From assembly GCF_018919395.1 (NCBI RefSeq), contig NZ_JAHLME010000002.1, positions 970,182 through 1,034,181 of the forward strand: a stretch of DNA of 64,000 nt, written 5' to 3'. Each line of letters starts with the position of its first letter. The stretch's first letter is position 1. The notes under the pieces were generated by a model, which searched no databases, was not told the DNA's origin, and saw nothing but the letters and a program-made list of their open reading frames with translations. This stretch comes from Geomonas azotofigens (GTDB lineage: Bacteria > Desulfobacterota > Desulfuromonadia > Geobacterales > Geobacteraceae). Below, in pieces: positions 1-8,194 of the stretch. Made by a program: the position numbers and the translations under genes.

Positions 1-13
1 TTTGCCCGGGTCC

Positions 14-103
14 CCGCCCCCGGAGGGGGAGGGCTAGGGAGGGGGCGCGTAGCGGCTGTCGCCCCCCCCTCCCGATCTCCCCCCTCCGGGGGGAGGAGAA
101 AAA
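14..103. repeat. GC-rich mosaic intergenic repeat
   Basis: This is a run of C- and G-tracts that can fold on itself, directly downstream of the hypF stop. Similar G/C-tract blocks occur in at least five other gaps of this window. It has no clear U-tail, so it is not called a terminator. Confidence 0.5.
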
Positions 104-106
104 CAT

Positions 107-2380
107 TTACTGTCTTCGGCAAAGGCTCCCGGCTATAACGGCCTGCCCCAGGGCAAGGCCACCGTCGTTGGGCGGCACCAGCCGGTGGCAATAAACTCTA
201 AATTCCTCGGCCGCCAACCGCTCCGCCACGTCCTCGGTCAACAGCCGGTTCTGAAACACCCCTCCGGACAGGACCACCCGGTCCAGCCCACGTGCCGCTC
301 TGATCAGTCCGCACATCTCCACGATCGCGGCCGCGACGGTCCGGTGGAAGGCACGGGCGATGTCGGCGCGGCTCCTGCCGGCGGCAAGGTCGGCGCAGAT
401 GGCCGCGACGGCCGGTCCGAAGTCCAGGACATCTCCCGCCTCCCCGGTCACCAGGTACGGATATGGCTCGCTCACCCTCCCCGTCTCCGCCAGCGCCTCC
501 AGCTCGATGGCGGCCTGCCCCTCGTAGCTGATCCGCTGCCGGACCCCCAGCAGGGCCGAAACGGCATCGAAGAGCCTGCCGCAGCTCGACGTGAGCGGCG
601 CGTTGATCCCCTTCTCCAGCATCTTCAAAAAGAGCGGACGATCGGCCTCCTGCACCTGCTCGCAGACGGCCAACGGCTGCATGAACAGCTCGGCGCCGTG
701 CAACCGGAACAGCGCCGAGAGCGCCATACGGAAAGGCTCCTTGACCGCCGCATCGCCCCCCGGCATGCGCATCGGCGCAAAGTAGCCGCGCCGCTCGAAA
801 CCTTGGTAGCCGCCGACCAGGAATTCGCCTCCCCAGATGGTGCCGTCGCTGCCGTAGCCGGTGCCGTCCAGGATCACCCCGATCACATCGCCGTCGAGGG
901 CGTTCTCCGCCATGCAGGAAGCCATGTGTGCGTGGTGGTGCTGCACCGCGACGCACGGCAGTCCCAGCCCCTGCCCGTACACCGTGGAGAGGTAGTCCGG
1001 ATGTAGGTCGTGGGCTACCACCTCGGGAGCGATCTCCAGCAGCCGCTGCAAGTGCCCCGCGCTTTCCTCCAGCGAGGCCATGGTGGCCGCGTTCTTCAAG
1101 TCGCCGATGTGTTGGCTCATGAAGCCCCGCGCGCCGCGGGTGAGGCAGAGGGTGGCCTTCAACTCGGCACCCAGCGCCAGCACGCTGGCCTGTTCGCCCG
1201 GTAGCGCCAGCGCGCGCGGCACGTAGCCGCGCGAGCGGCGTAAAAATAGCGGTTCGCCACGGTACAGGCGGATCACCGAATCGTCGGTCCGGGTGTGGAT
1301 CTCCCGGTCGTTGGTCAGGAACAGGTCCGCTATCCCCGAGAGCATCCGAAGCGCATCGTCGTCCCGGTAGGCAATGGGCTCGTCCGACAGGTTGCCGCTG
1401 GTCATCACCAGGGGGCCGCCGAAGCCGAGCGCCAGGAGGTGCTGCAGCGGGTTGCCCGGCAGCATGAAGCCAAACCAGCCGTTGCCCGGGGCCACCAGTT
1501 CGGCTACCGGCGTCTGCGGCAGCTTCCTCATCAGAACGATGGGACGCTCCACTCCCTCCAGCAGCCGTCCCTCCAGGTCCGAGCAGAGCACGTGGCGCCG
1601 CACCGAGTCGAGGTCCGCGGCGAGCATGGCGAATGGCTTCTCGTCCCGCTTCTTGCGTCGGCGCAACAACCCCACCGCCGCCTCGCTGCAGGCGTCGACC
1701 GCCAGGTGATATCCCCCCACCCCTTTCACCGCGACGATCCGCCCCTCCCTGAGCGCCGCGAGCGCCTGCTCCAAGGGATTCCCGGCAACGGCGACGCCGT
1801 CACGATCGACGAGGCTCAAGCGCGGGCCGCAGACCGGGCAGGCATTGGGCTGGGCATGAAAGCGGCGGTGCAACGGGTCGTGGTACTCGGCCAGGCAGTC
1901 GTCGCACATGGCGAAGCCGGCCATGGTGGTGGCGGGACGGTCGTAGGGAATGCCGGTGATGATGGAGTAGCGCGGGCCGCAGTTGGTGCAGTTGATGAAC
2001 GGGTAGAGGTATCGGCGGTTATCCGGGTCGAAGAGTTCGGCAAGGCAGTCGTCGCAGACGTCGCAATCGGGGGATACCTCGCCCCCCTTCCCCGCCTTGG
2101 CGCTGTCCAGGATGACGAAGCCCTCGTCACCGGTCGGTGCGATCTTCTCGAACTTGAGCGCGCCGATCACGGCCAGCGGAGGCGCTTGCTCACGCAGGGC
2201 GTGGCTGAAGGTGAGCAGGTGATCCCCCTCCCCCTCCGCCTCGATCTGCACGCCCTGGCCGGTGTTGCGCACCCAGCCGGAAAGCCCGAAACGCAGGGCG
2301 AGGCGGTACACGAAGGGGCGGAAGCCCACCCCCTGCACGATGCCGTCGATCTCCAGGCTGGCGCGCTCGCGTGAGGTCAT
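107..2380 (-). CDS. hypF: Carbamoyltransferase HypF, [NiFe]-hydrogenase maturation
   Basis: HypF converts carbamoyl phosphate into the thiocarbamoyl group that HypE turns into the cyanide ligands of the [NiFe] centre. It acts in the cytoplasm. The 757-residue length is normal for the family. An acylphosphatase domain is at the N-terminus (VQGVGFRP with Arg21, and Asn39). Two zinc-finger modules of CxxC pairs lie at about residues 105-190 (CDVCDDC, CTNCGPRY, CDDCLAEY, CPVCGPRL). YrdC-like and Kae1-like domains follow, with a metal-binding HHHAH stretch. It is the last gene seen in the hyb-hyp operon, 21 bases after hypB. hypC, hypD and hypE are not in the window and may lie just beyond its left edge. 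Confidence 0.97.
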   Translation of the reverse strand: MTSRERASLEIDGIVQGVGFRPFVYRLALRFGLSGWVRNTGQGVQIEAEGEGDHLLTFSHALREQAPPLAVIGALKFEKIAPTGDEGFVILDSAKAGKGGEVSPDCDVCDDCLAELFDPDNRRYLYPFINCTNCGPRYSIITGIPYDRPATTMAGFAMCDDCLAEYHDPLHRRFHAQPNACPVCGPRLSLVDRDGVAVAGNPLEQALAALREGRIVAVKGVGGYHLAVDACSEAAVGLLRRRKKRDEKPFAMLAADLDSVRRHVLCSDLEGRLLEGVERPIVLMRKLPQTPVAELVAPGNGWFGFMLPGNPLQHLLALGFGGPLVMTSGNLSDEPIAYRDDDALRMLSGIADLFLTNDREIHTRTDDSVIRLYRGEPLFLRRSRGYVPRALALPGEQASVLALGAELKATLCLTRGARGFMSQHIGDLKNAATMASLEESAGHLQRLLEIAPEVVAHDLHPDYLSTVYGQGLGLPCVAVQHHHAHMASCMAENALDGDVIGVILDGTGYGSDGTIWGGEFLVGGYQGFERRGYFAPMRMPGGDAAVKEPFRMALSALFRLHGAELFMQPLAVCEQVQEADRPLFLKMLEKGINAPLTSSCGRLFDAVSALLGVRQRISYEGQAAIELEALAETGRVSEPYPYLVTGEAGDVLDFGPAVAAICADLAAGRSRADIARAFHRTVAAAIVEMCGLIRAARGLDRVVLSGGVFQNRLLTEDVAERLAAEEFRVYCHRLVPPNDGGLALGQAVIAGSLCRRQ

Positions 2381-2401
2381 CTCGTTACCGAAAGGTCCTG
2401 G

Positions 2402-3265
2402 CTAGGCCTTGGACCGCTCCATCCCTTTCTTGAGCCAGGCGTACCACTCGTCCATCCCCTCACCGGTCTTGCTGGAGACCTCGAGGATATGGATACCCGG
2501 GGAGACGCGGCGCGCCATCTCCTTGCACTTCTCGACGTCGAAGTCGAGGTACGGGAGCAGGTCGACCTTGTTGAGCAGCATGATGTCGGCGGCATGGAAC
2601 ATCTGCGGGTACTTGAGTGGCTTGTCCTCGCCCTCGGTGACGCTCAGGACCACCACCTTGTGGTGCTCGCCGAGATCGAAGGAGGCGGGGCAAACCAGGT
2701 TGCCGACGTTCTCGATCAGGAGCAGGTCCAGGTGGTCCAGGTCGAAGCTCTCCACGGCGTGCAGCACCATGTGCGCATCGAGGTGGCAGCCGGCGCCGGT
2801 ATTCACCTGTTTCACCGGCACGCCGGTCGCGGCGATGCGCATGGCATCGTTGTCGGTCTGCTGGTCGCCCTCGACCACCGCGCAGCGGCAGGTGTCGGAG
2901 AGATCCTTCAGCGTCCGCTCCAGGATGGTAGTCTTGCCCGAACCGGGTGAGGAAACGAGGTTCAGTACGAACAGGCCCTTCTCCCGGAACAGCGCGCGGT
3001 TGCCCGAAGCCATCCTGTTGTTCTTGGCAAGGATGTCGGTCTCGATCACGACCTTTCGGGCAGGCTGCTCCTCGCCGGCATGCTCGTGGTGATGCTGGTG
3101 TTTATGCCCCTCTCCGTGCTGATGGCCATGGTCATGGTCATGCCCGTGATGGTGGTCGTGACCGTGGTGGTGCCCATGGCCGTGTCCGTGATGGTCGTGG
3201 TCGTGGTCGTGGTCGTGGTCATGATCATGATCGTGGTTCGGGCCGCAGCCGCAGTCTACGCACAT
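2402..3265 (-). CDS. hypB: Nickel-inserting GTPase HypB with histidine-rich N-terminus
   Basis: HypB is the SIMIBI-class GTPase that, with HypA, delivers nickel to the hydrogenase large subunit. The N-terminus carries the CxxCxC nickel site (Cys2, Cys5, Cys7). A run of His, Asp and Gly up to residue 64 follows, with 29 histidines, and probably stores or buffers nickel. The P-loop SSPGSGKT is at residues 105-112 and the G-domain continues to the end. The start is supported by GGAGG ten bases upstream. The histidine tract is built from near-identical short codon repeats, so its length is likely to vary between strains. It lies between tatA and hypF in the operon. Confidence 0.97.
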   Translation of the reverse strand: MCVDCGCGPNHDHDHDHDHDHDHDHHGHGHGHHHGHDHHHGHDHDHGHQHGEGHKHQHHHEHAGEEQPARKVVIETDILAKNNRMASGNRALFREKGLFVLNLVSSPGSGKTTILERTLKDLSDTCRCAVVEGDQQTDNDAMRIAATGVPVKQVNTGAGCHLDAHMVLHAVESFDLDHLDLLLIENVGNLVCPASFDLGEHHKVVVLSVTEGEDKPLKYPQMFHAADIMLLNKVDLLPYLDFDVEKCKEMARRVSPGIHILEVSSKTGEGMDEWYAWLKKGMERSKA

Positions 3266-3283
3266 ATCGGTTCAACCTCCGGT

Positions 3284-3466
3284 CTAGCCTTCATTCTTCT
3301 CGTTCTTATCGTTGATCTGGACCACGTCTTCGCCGTTCATGGCCTTTTTGAAGCCCCTGATGCTGCTCCCCAGCGCCTGGCCGAACTGCGGCAGTTTACT
3401 GGGCCCGGCCACCACCAAGAGGATGACGGCGACGATGATCAACTCGGGCAAACCAAATCCAAACAT
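3284..3466 (-). CDS. tatA: Twin-arginine translocase subunit TatA/TatE
   Basis: This 60-residue protein has one N-terminal membrane helix (about residues 5-22) ending in the GPSKLPQFG hinge, then an amphipathic helix and a short charged tail, the standard TatA layout. AGGAG lies eight bases before the ATG and touches the hybP stop. Its place inside a hydrogenase operon suggests a dedicated or dose-boosting TatA for folded HybS-HybL, whose Tat signals are on HybS and HybA. tatB and tatC are not in the window, so it must work with a TatC encoded elsewhere. Confidence 0.93.
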   Translation of the reverse strand: MFGFGLPELIIVAVILLVVAGPSKLPQFGQALGSSIRGFKKAMNGEDVVQINDKNEKNEG

Positions 3467-3478
3467 ATCGTTTCTCCT

Positions 3479-3961
3479 TTAATCCTTCTTTTTCAGTTCC
3501 ACGCCGACTTTGGCGAGTTCCTCTACCACCAGGGCGGCCACCTTCTCGAGCCCGGCCTGAAGCGGCGGGGTGAGCTGGTCGCCCGGGTCGAGCGACTTGG
3601 CCACGATGCCGAAGAAGGTGAGGTCCGGCTTGGGCGCATCGCGCATCTCGGAGATCAGGAGCATCTCCTGCAGCCCGATCTGGTGCGGCGACATCTTGAC
3701 CGGGATGTTCTTGAGCATGATGTCTTCGCGCTCGTAGCGGAAGATGTCCCCCGGCTCCCCCTTGGCCTGCACCACGTCCACCAGGATGACCTTGTCGGCC
3801 TCCTCGAACTTGAAGTGCACCATGATGCCCAGGGTGCCGCCGTCGTAAAGTTCGACGTTCTCCGGGACCTGGTAGTGCTTTTCTAAATGTCGTACGAAAT
3901 GGACGCCGAACCCCTCGTCGGAAAGGATCAGGTTGCCGGCGCCATAAATGAGGACCTGCAT
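3479..3961 (-). CDS. hybP: Hydrogenase maturation endopeptidase (HybD/HyaD family)
   Basis: This protease removes the C-terminal peptide of the hydrogenase large subunit after nickel insertion. The 160 residues match the family. The nickel-sensing residues are visible: Glu in GNLILSDEGFG near the N-terminus, Asp in LVDVV, and His in SPHQIG. Its substrate is almost certainly HybL upstream, which ends with a 15-residue tail after the DPCIACAVH motif. A 261-base spacer containing a strong hairpin separates it from hybL, whereas tatA, hypB and hypF follow closely. Confidence 0.95.
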   Translation of the reverse strand: MQVLIYGAGNLILSDEGFGVHFVRHLEKHYQVPENVELYDGGTLGIMVHFKFEEADKVILVDVVQAKGEPGDIFRYEREDIMLKNIPVKMSPHQIGLQEMLLISEMRDAPKPDLTFFGIVAKSLDPGDQLTPPLQAGLEKVAALVVEELAKVGVELKKKD

Positions 3962-4002
3962 GTAACCTCCAGAAAAAAGAAAAGGCCGGGGGGAAAACCA
4001 GG

Positions 4003-4028
4003 GGCTAGGGACTAGGGACTGGGGGCTA
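4003..4028. repeat. Short direct repeat (GGGACTNGGG-type)
   Basis: The hybL-hybP spacer contains repeated copies of CTAGGGACT and GGGACTGGGG in tandem. No coding potential or regulatory role can be assigned. It may be slippage-generated. Confidence 0.4.
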
Positions 4029-4185
4029 GCAAAACCAGGCTATAAATTAAACGAGTACCGGCGGCTGCACAAGCTTTTTTCGCTGGCGCGCCCCACTATA
4101 GCCATTCGGATTTACCGAATCTTTGCGACCCCCAACTCCAACATCTCCAACCGCTGCCTTCCAGTCCGGCCACCAGCTGCGAGAG

Positions 4186-4214
4186 GGGGACTGGCACCTG
4201 CGGAGCCAGTCCCC
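4186..4214. repeat. Perfect 10-bp inverted repeat after hybL
   Basis: GGGGACTGGC pairs exactly with GCCAGTCCCC around a nine-base loop, starting about nine bases past the hybL stop. Neither side has a long T-run, so it is more likely an mRNA-stabilising or processing hairpin, or a REP-like element, than a classical terminator. A related hairpin with GGGGACAGGC lies at 45249-45285. Confidence 0.6.
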
Positions 4215-4222
4215 TTTCGTTT

Positions 4223-5902
4223 CTACAGTACCTTCACCTTGGTGATCTCTGCCCCTTCCGGATCCACGGTGTGGACGGCGCAGGCGATGCACGGGTCGAA
4301 GGAGTGGACGGTACGCAGCACCTCGAGCGGCTTGCTGGCGTCCGCGATCGGGTTGCCCACCAGCGATGCCTCGTAGGGACCGAGCTCGCCCTTGTCGTTT
4401 CTCGGAGCCGCGTTCCAGGTGGAGGGAACGACGGCCTGGTAGTTCTCGATCTTCTTGTTCTTGATCACGATCCAGTGCGACAGGGTGCCGCGCGGCGCCT
4501 CGTGGAAGCCGACGCCCCGGTACTCGCCTTTCGGGATCACGGTGTGGTTGGCGTAGGTCTGGTCGCCGGACGCGATGTTGGCGATCAGCTTGTCCAGGTT
4601 CTCCAGCGACAGGTCGGCCATGACGTGGGCGCGAGCGCCGCGGCAGTAGAGGCGGCCCATGGTGGAGTGGATGTCCTTCAAGGAGATGCCCAGGGTGGAG
4701 ACGGCGCCGTCCACGAGCTTCTTCACCTTCGGGTTGCCTGCGGCGTAAGCGGCCATGATCTGTGCCGGCGGGCCGACCTGGACCGGCTTGCCGTCGAGAG
4801 TCGGCGCCTTGCACCAGGAGTACTTGCCGTTTTCCTTGAAGTCGGTGTAGTCCGGCTTGGTCTCGCCGTCCCACGGGTGCAGGGTCCCGTTACCCTCGTA
4901 CCAGGCGTGGGTGACGTTCTCCTTGATGTTCTTGATCAGGTAGTCGTCGCGGTGGTCCTTGACCATCCTGATGCCGCCGATGTTGCCGCCCATGACCACG
5001 CCGCCGGGGAGCTGGAACTTGGTGTTCTTGGTGTCTTCCGGGAACTCCGGCACCGCCATGTAGTTGGTGACTCCCGCGCCGTACTTGAACCAGTCCTTGT
5101 AGGCGCCGGCGATGGCGAGGAGGTCCGGGTAGTAGACCTTCTGAACGAAGTCGCGGGTCTCTTCCATGAGGGTCCTGAGGTAAATCAGGCGCTCCATGTT
5201 CAGGGTCGCGATGTTCTCGGTGTTGATCGCGGTGGCGACGCCGCCGACCACGAGGTTCTGGATGTGCGGGTTCTTGCCGCCGAGGATCGCGGTGGCCTGG
5301 GAAGCCTTCCTCTGGTAGTCGAGAGCCTTCAGGTAGTGGGCGACCGCCATCAGGTTCACTTCCGGGGAGAGTTTCATCGCCGGGTGGCCCCAGTAGCCGG
5401 TGGCGAAGATGCCGAGCTTGCCGCCGGCCACGAACGCCTTCAGCTTGTCCTGCACCGCCTTGAACTCCTTCTCGGAGTTGCCCGGCCAGTCGGAGATGCT
5501 CTGCGCGATCTGCGCGGTCTTCTTGGGATCGGCCTTCAGCGCGGAGACGATGTCGACCCAGTCCAGGGCCGAGAGGTGGTAGAAGTGGACGATGTGGTCC
5601 TGCACCGAGTGCTGCGCGATCATGATGTTACGGATGTACTGCGCGTTCAGCGGCACCTCGACGTCGAGGGCATGCTCGACGGCGCGGATGGACGAGATGG
5701 CGTGCACGGTGGTGCAGACGCCGCAGAAACGCTGCACGAAGCTCCAGGCGTCCTCCGGGGCGCGCCCCTTGAGGATGACCTCGATGCCGCGCCACATCTG
5801 GGCGGAGGACCAGGCGTTGGTGACCTTGCCGCCGTTTGCTTCGACATCGATCCTCAGATGTCCTTCGATTCGGGTGATGGGATCAAGCGTGATTCTAGAC
5901 AT
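4223..5902 (-). CDS. hybL: [NiFe]-hydrogenase large subunit, group 1 uptake type
   Basis: This is the catalytic subunit that splits H2 at the Ni-Fe(CN)2CO site. The four nickel ligands are in the expected motifs: CGVCTTVH (Cys60, Cys63) and DPCIACAVH near the C-terminus (Cys538, Cys541, with His544). The tail after His544 is 15 residues and should be cut off by HybP. The length of 559 residues is typical. There is no export signal, so it should travel with HybS through the Tat system. GGAGG five bases before the ATG fixes the start. It lies 34 bases after hybB in the hybSABL operon. Confidence 0.98.
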   Translation of the reverse strand: MSRITLDPITRIEGHLRIDVEANGGKVTNAWSSAQMWRGIEVILKGRAPEDAWSFVQRFCGVCTTVHAISSIRAVEHALDVEVPLNAQYIRNIMIAQHSVQDHIVHFYHLSALDWVDIVSALKADPKKTAQIAQSISDWPGNSEKEFKAVQDKLKAFVAGGKLGIFATGYWGHPAMKLSPEVNLMAVAHYLKALDYQRKASQATAILGGKNPHIQNLVVGGVATAINTENIATLNMERLIYLRTLMEETRDFVQKVYYPDLLAIAGAYKDWFKYGAGVTNYMAVPEFPEDTKNTKFQLPGGVVMGGNIGGIRMVKDHRDDYLIKNIKENVTHAWYEGNGTLHPWDGETKPDYTDFKENGKYSWCKAPTLDGKPVQVGPPAQIMAAYAAGNPKVKKLVDGAVSTLGISLKDIHSTMGRLYCRGARAHVMADLSLENLDKLIANIASGDQTYANHTVIPKGEYRGVGFHEAPRGTLSHWIVIKNKKIENYQAVVPSTWNAAPRNDKGELGPYEASLVGNPIADASKPLEVLRTVHSFDPCIACAVHTVDPEGAEITKVKVL

Positions 5903-5936
5903 TTATTCCTCCAAAAGGCTAATTGCTTAATTAATG

Positions 5937-7268
5937 TTAGTGCGCGTGCGCCTCGGTCTGCGGCAGCGGCTTCTCCGCCCCCTTGTGCTTCTTCGCATGT
6001 CCCTTCTTCTTGTGGGCGCCGTGCAGGTCCATGTTGGGGAGGACCGGGAACAGTGCCACGAAGACCTTGTAGCCCAGGATCTCCAGGGCCACGATGCCGA
6101 CCGTGATCATCACCTCGGCGAAGGAGGGGAAATACTTCCATCCCTGCCCCGGGTTGAAGCCGATCAGGTAGACGTTGAAGCGGTACAGGGCGCCCCCCAG
6201 AACGATCATGGACGCCGAGATGAAGAGCCAGCGCGCCGACCTTCTGCACTTCTTGACGAAGAGGATCAGCGAACCGCAGGCGACCAGCAGGAACTCGGTC
6301 ATAAACCAGCCGGAGTAGAAGTCGCCCTTCAGTGCCGCGTGAATCTGGCCGCGGTAGGAGAGGTCGCCGATCACGACGGTAAGCCAGATCACGGTCACAA
6401 ACGGGATCAGCCCGGCGAGGCCGGAGAGTTCCTCGATCTCGAAGGGACGCTTGAAGGAGTAGCTCGAGATGATCGACTCGAGGATAGCGATGGAGTAGCC
6501 GATGAAGACGCAGTTCAACAGGAACAAAAGCGGCAGGAAGCCGGTGTGCCAGAGCGGATGCAGCTTGGTCGAGGCGATGAGGAGCAGGCTCCCCAGCGAG
6601 GACTGGTGCATGGTCGGCAGCGTGATGCCCAGGACGATGAAGAAGATGAGGACCTTGTTCAGGCGCGGGTTGAGCCAGGCGGCCCCGAGGCGCACCATCT
6701 CCAGCTTGTCTTCCATGGTCTTCTTGTCCGGCGCGATCTTCGGGTGCAGCCAGTTGCGGATCGCGTTCATGCGCTCCCACTTGCTCTTCTCGATCGAGGT
6801 GAGGATCGCCGGGAGGAACTCCAGGATCAGGACCGTCGAGTAGGCCATGACGCAGAGTGCCACCTCGAACATGGCGGAGTTTGCCTGCCACTTGCTCGGG
6901 ATGAAGAAGTTGTAGGCGTTCCAGGGACGGCCGAGGTCGACCATGACCGAGAAGCCGGCCAGGCCGTAGCCGAACATGGAGGTGAGGATCGCCGAGCGGA
7001 TCATCGGGTGGTACTGCATCCGGTTCCGGATGTAGACCAGGATGGCGACCGCGTAGCCGCCGCAGGCGATTGCCGTGCCGGTGGCGACGTCGTAGGTGAT
7101 CCAGATGCCCCAGGGGTAGCCGTCGCTCATGTTGGAGACGGCGCCGATCCCTTTCACGTAGCGCACGCCCACGAAGTAGAAGCCGAGCAGCACCACGGAG
7201 AGGAGGATGAAGAAGGATTTGGTAAAGATCCTACCTTCCAGCTTCTGGTATTCTTCACTGTGTCCCAT
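5937..7268 (-). CDS. hybB: Hydrogenase integral membrane subunit HybB (NrfD/PsrC family)
   Basis: This 443-residue polytopic protein of the NrfD/PsrC family has about ten hydrophobic helices and a His/Lys-rich cytoplasmic tail. It should anchor the complex and exchange electrons with the quinone pool. It begins with TAATG, sharing one base with the hybA stop, so translation is probably coupled. HybA-HybB is the electron-relay pair of Hyb-type hydrogenases, which lack a cytochrome b subunit. The C-terminal histidines are unusual in number but have no assigned role. Confidence 0.95.
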   Translation of the reverse strand: MGHSEEYQKLEGRIFTKSFFILLSVVLLGFYFVGVRYVKGIGAVSNMSDGYPWGIWITYDVATGTAIACGGYAVAILVYIRNRMQYHPMIRSAILTSMFGYGLAGFSVMVDLGRPWNAYNFFIPSKWQANSAMFEVALCVMAYSTVLILEFLPAILTSIEKSKWERMNAIRNWLHPKIAPDKKTMEDKLEMVRLGAAWLNPRLNKVLIFFIVLGITLPTMHQSSLGSLLLIASTKLHPLWHTGFLPLLFLLNCVFIGYSIAILESIISSYSFKRPFEIEELSGLAGLIPFVTVIWLTVVIGDLSYRGQIHAALKGDFYSGWFMTEFLLVACGSLILFVKKCRRSARWLFISASMIVLGGALYRFNVYLIGFNPGQGWKYFPSFAEVMITVGIVALEILGYKVFVALFPVLPNMDLHGAHKKKGHAKKHKGAEKPLPQTEAHAH

Positions 7269-8194
7269 TACTTATCCCCCTTCTGGTGATCGTCGTCGTG
7301 CCCCTTGTGTTTCTTCATGTTCTTCACCGCGATGAAGCAGAGGGTGCTGTACAGGGCCACCGGGGCGATGAAACCCTTGTAGATGGTGTGCTGGATCTTC
7401 TCGGAGAACTCGGCCGGTGCTTCCGGCTTGATCTCGGGGAGACCGAGCTTGTTGAACGGCATGGAGGCCAGGTAGAGGTGGTTGGTGCCCCCCCCTTCGT
7501 GCTCGCCGTAGACGTGGGCGACGTACTTGTCGGGCGCGTCCTTGAGCCTCTGGTGCGCTTCCTCCAGCAGGTCCTTTCTCTTGCCGAACTTGATGGCGCC
7601 CGCCGGGCAGGTCTCGGCGCAGGCCGTGATCCCCTTCTCGCGCAGGTTGGTCGCCTTGCACAGGTCGCACTTGACGATCTGCGGTACCGCCTTTTCCCAC
7701 TGGAATTTCGGAATGTTGTAGGGGCAGGCGATCTGGCAGTAGCGGCAGCCGATGCAGGTGTTCTTGTTGTAGTCGACGATGCCGGAGATCTTCTCCTTGG
7801 TCATGGCCGAAACCGGGCAGACCGAAACGCAGGAGGGTTTCTGGCAGTGCATGCAGGAGTACTTCACGTAGCTCCAGCGCTTCTCGCTCTCCTTGAAGAG
7901 CTTGATCAGGGTACGGGTCGAGCCGGAGAGGTCGCTCGGGGCATCCCACAGGCCGTCCTCGTCGAACTTCGCCTTCTCGTAGGAGAGTGAGCCGTAGTCG
8001 GAGTTGACCCTCTTGCAGGCCGACATGCACGCCTTGCAGCCGACGCACTTGGTGGCGTCGTAGAGCATGCCGAGCTCTTCGTTGTTGACCTGGAGTCCTT
8101 CGTTGGCCAGGGCGTTACCCGCGCCGCAGGCCAGAAGGCCCGCGCCGGTAGCGCCGGCCAGCTTCAGGAAGTCGCGTCTACTTGTCTTTTTCAT
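7268..8194 (-). CDS. hybA: Hydrogenase iron-sulfur subunit HybA
   Basis: This periplasmic ferredoxin-like subunit carries electrons from HybS to HybB. A twin-arginine signal SRRDFLK sits at the N-terminus. Four cysteine clusters suited to [4Fe-4S] centres follow: CVGCKACMSAC, CMHCQKPSCVSVC, CIGCRYCQIAC, and CDLCK with CAETC. A hydrophobic C-terminal segment (FIAPVALYSTLCFIAV) probably anchors it. The start at 8194 has AGGAGG six bases upstream; the in-frame ATG at 8200 touches the same AGGAGG and is less likely. This start gives 308 residues and a 17-base overlap with the end of hybS. Confidence 0.96.
   Translation of the reverse strand: MKKTSRRDFLKLAGATGAGLLACGAGNALANEGLQVNNEELGMLYDATKCVGCKACMSACKRVNSDYGSLSYEKAKFDEDGLWDAPSDLSGSTRTLIKLFKESEKRWSYVKYSCMHCQKPSCVSVCPVSAMTKEKISGIVDYNKNTCIGCRYCQIACPYNIPKFQWEKAVPQIVKCDLCKATNLREKGITACAETCPAGAIKFGKRKDLLEEAHQRLKDAPDKYVAHVYGEHEGGGTNHLYLASMPFNKLGLPEIKPEAPAEFSEKIQHTIYKGFIAPVALYSTLCFIAVKNMKKHKGHDDDHQKGDK

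Noticed and set aside
185-1006. Long open frame opposite hypF
   Set aside because: High-GC shadow: arginine/proline-rich, no family features, fully covered by hypF.
3046-3228. Thr/Met-rich ORF inside hypB
   Set aside because: It is the histidine tract in another frame.
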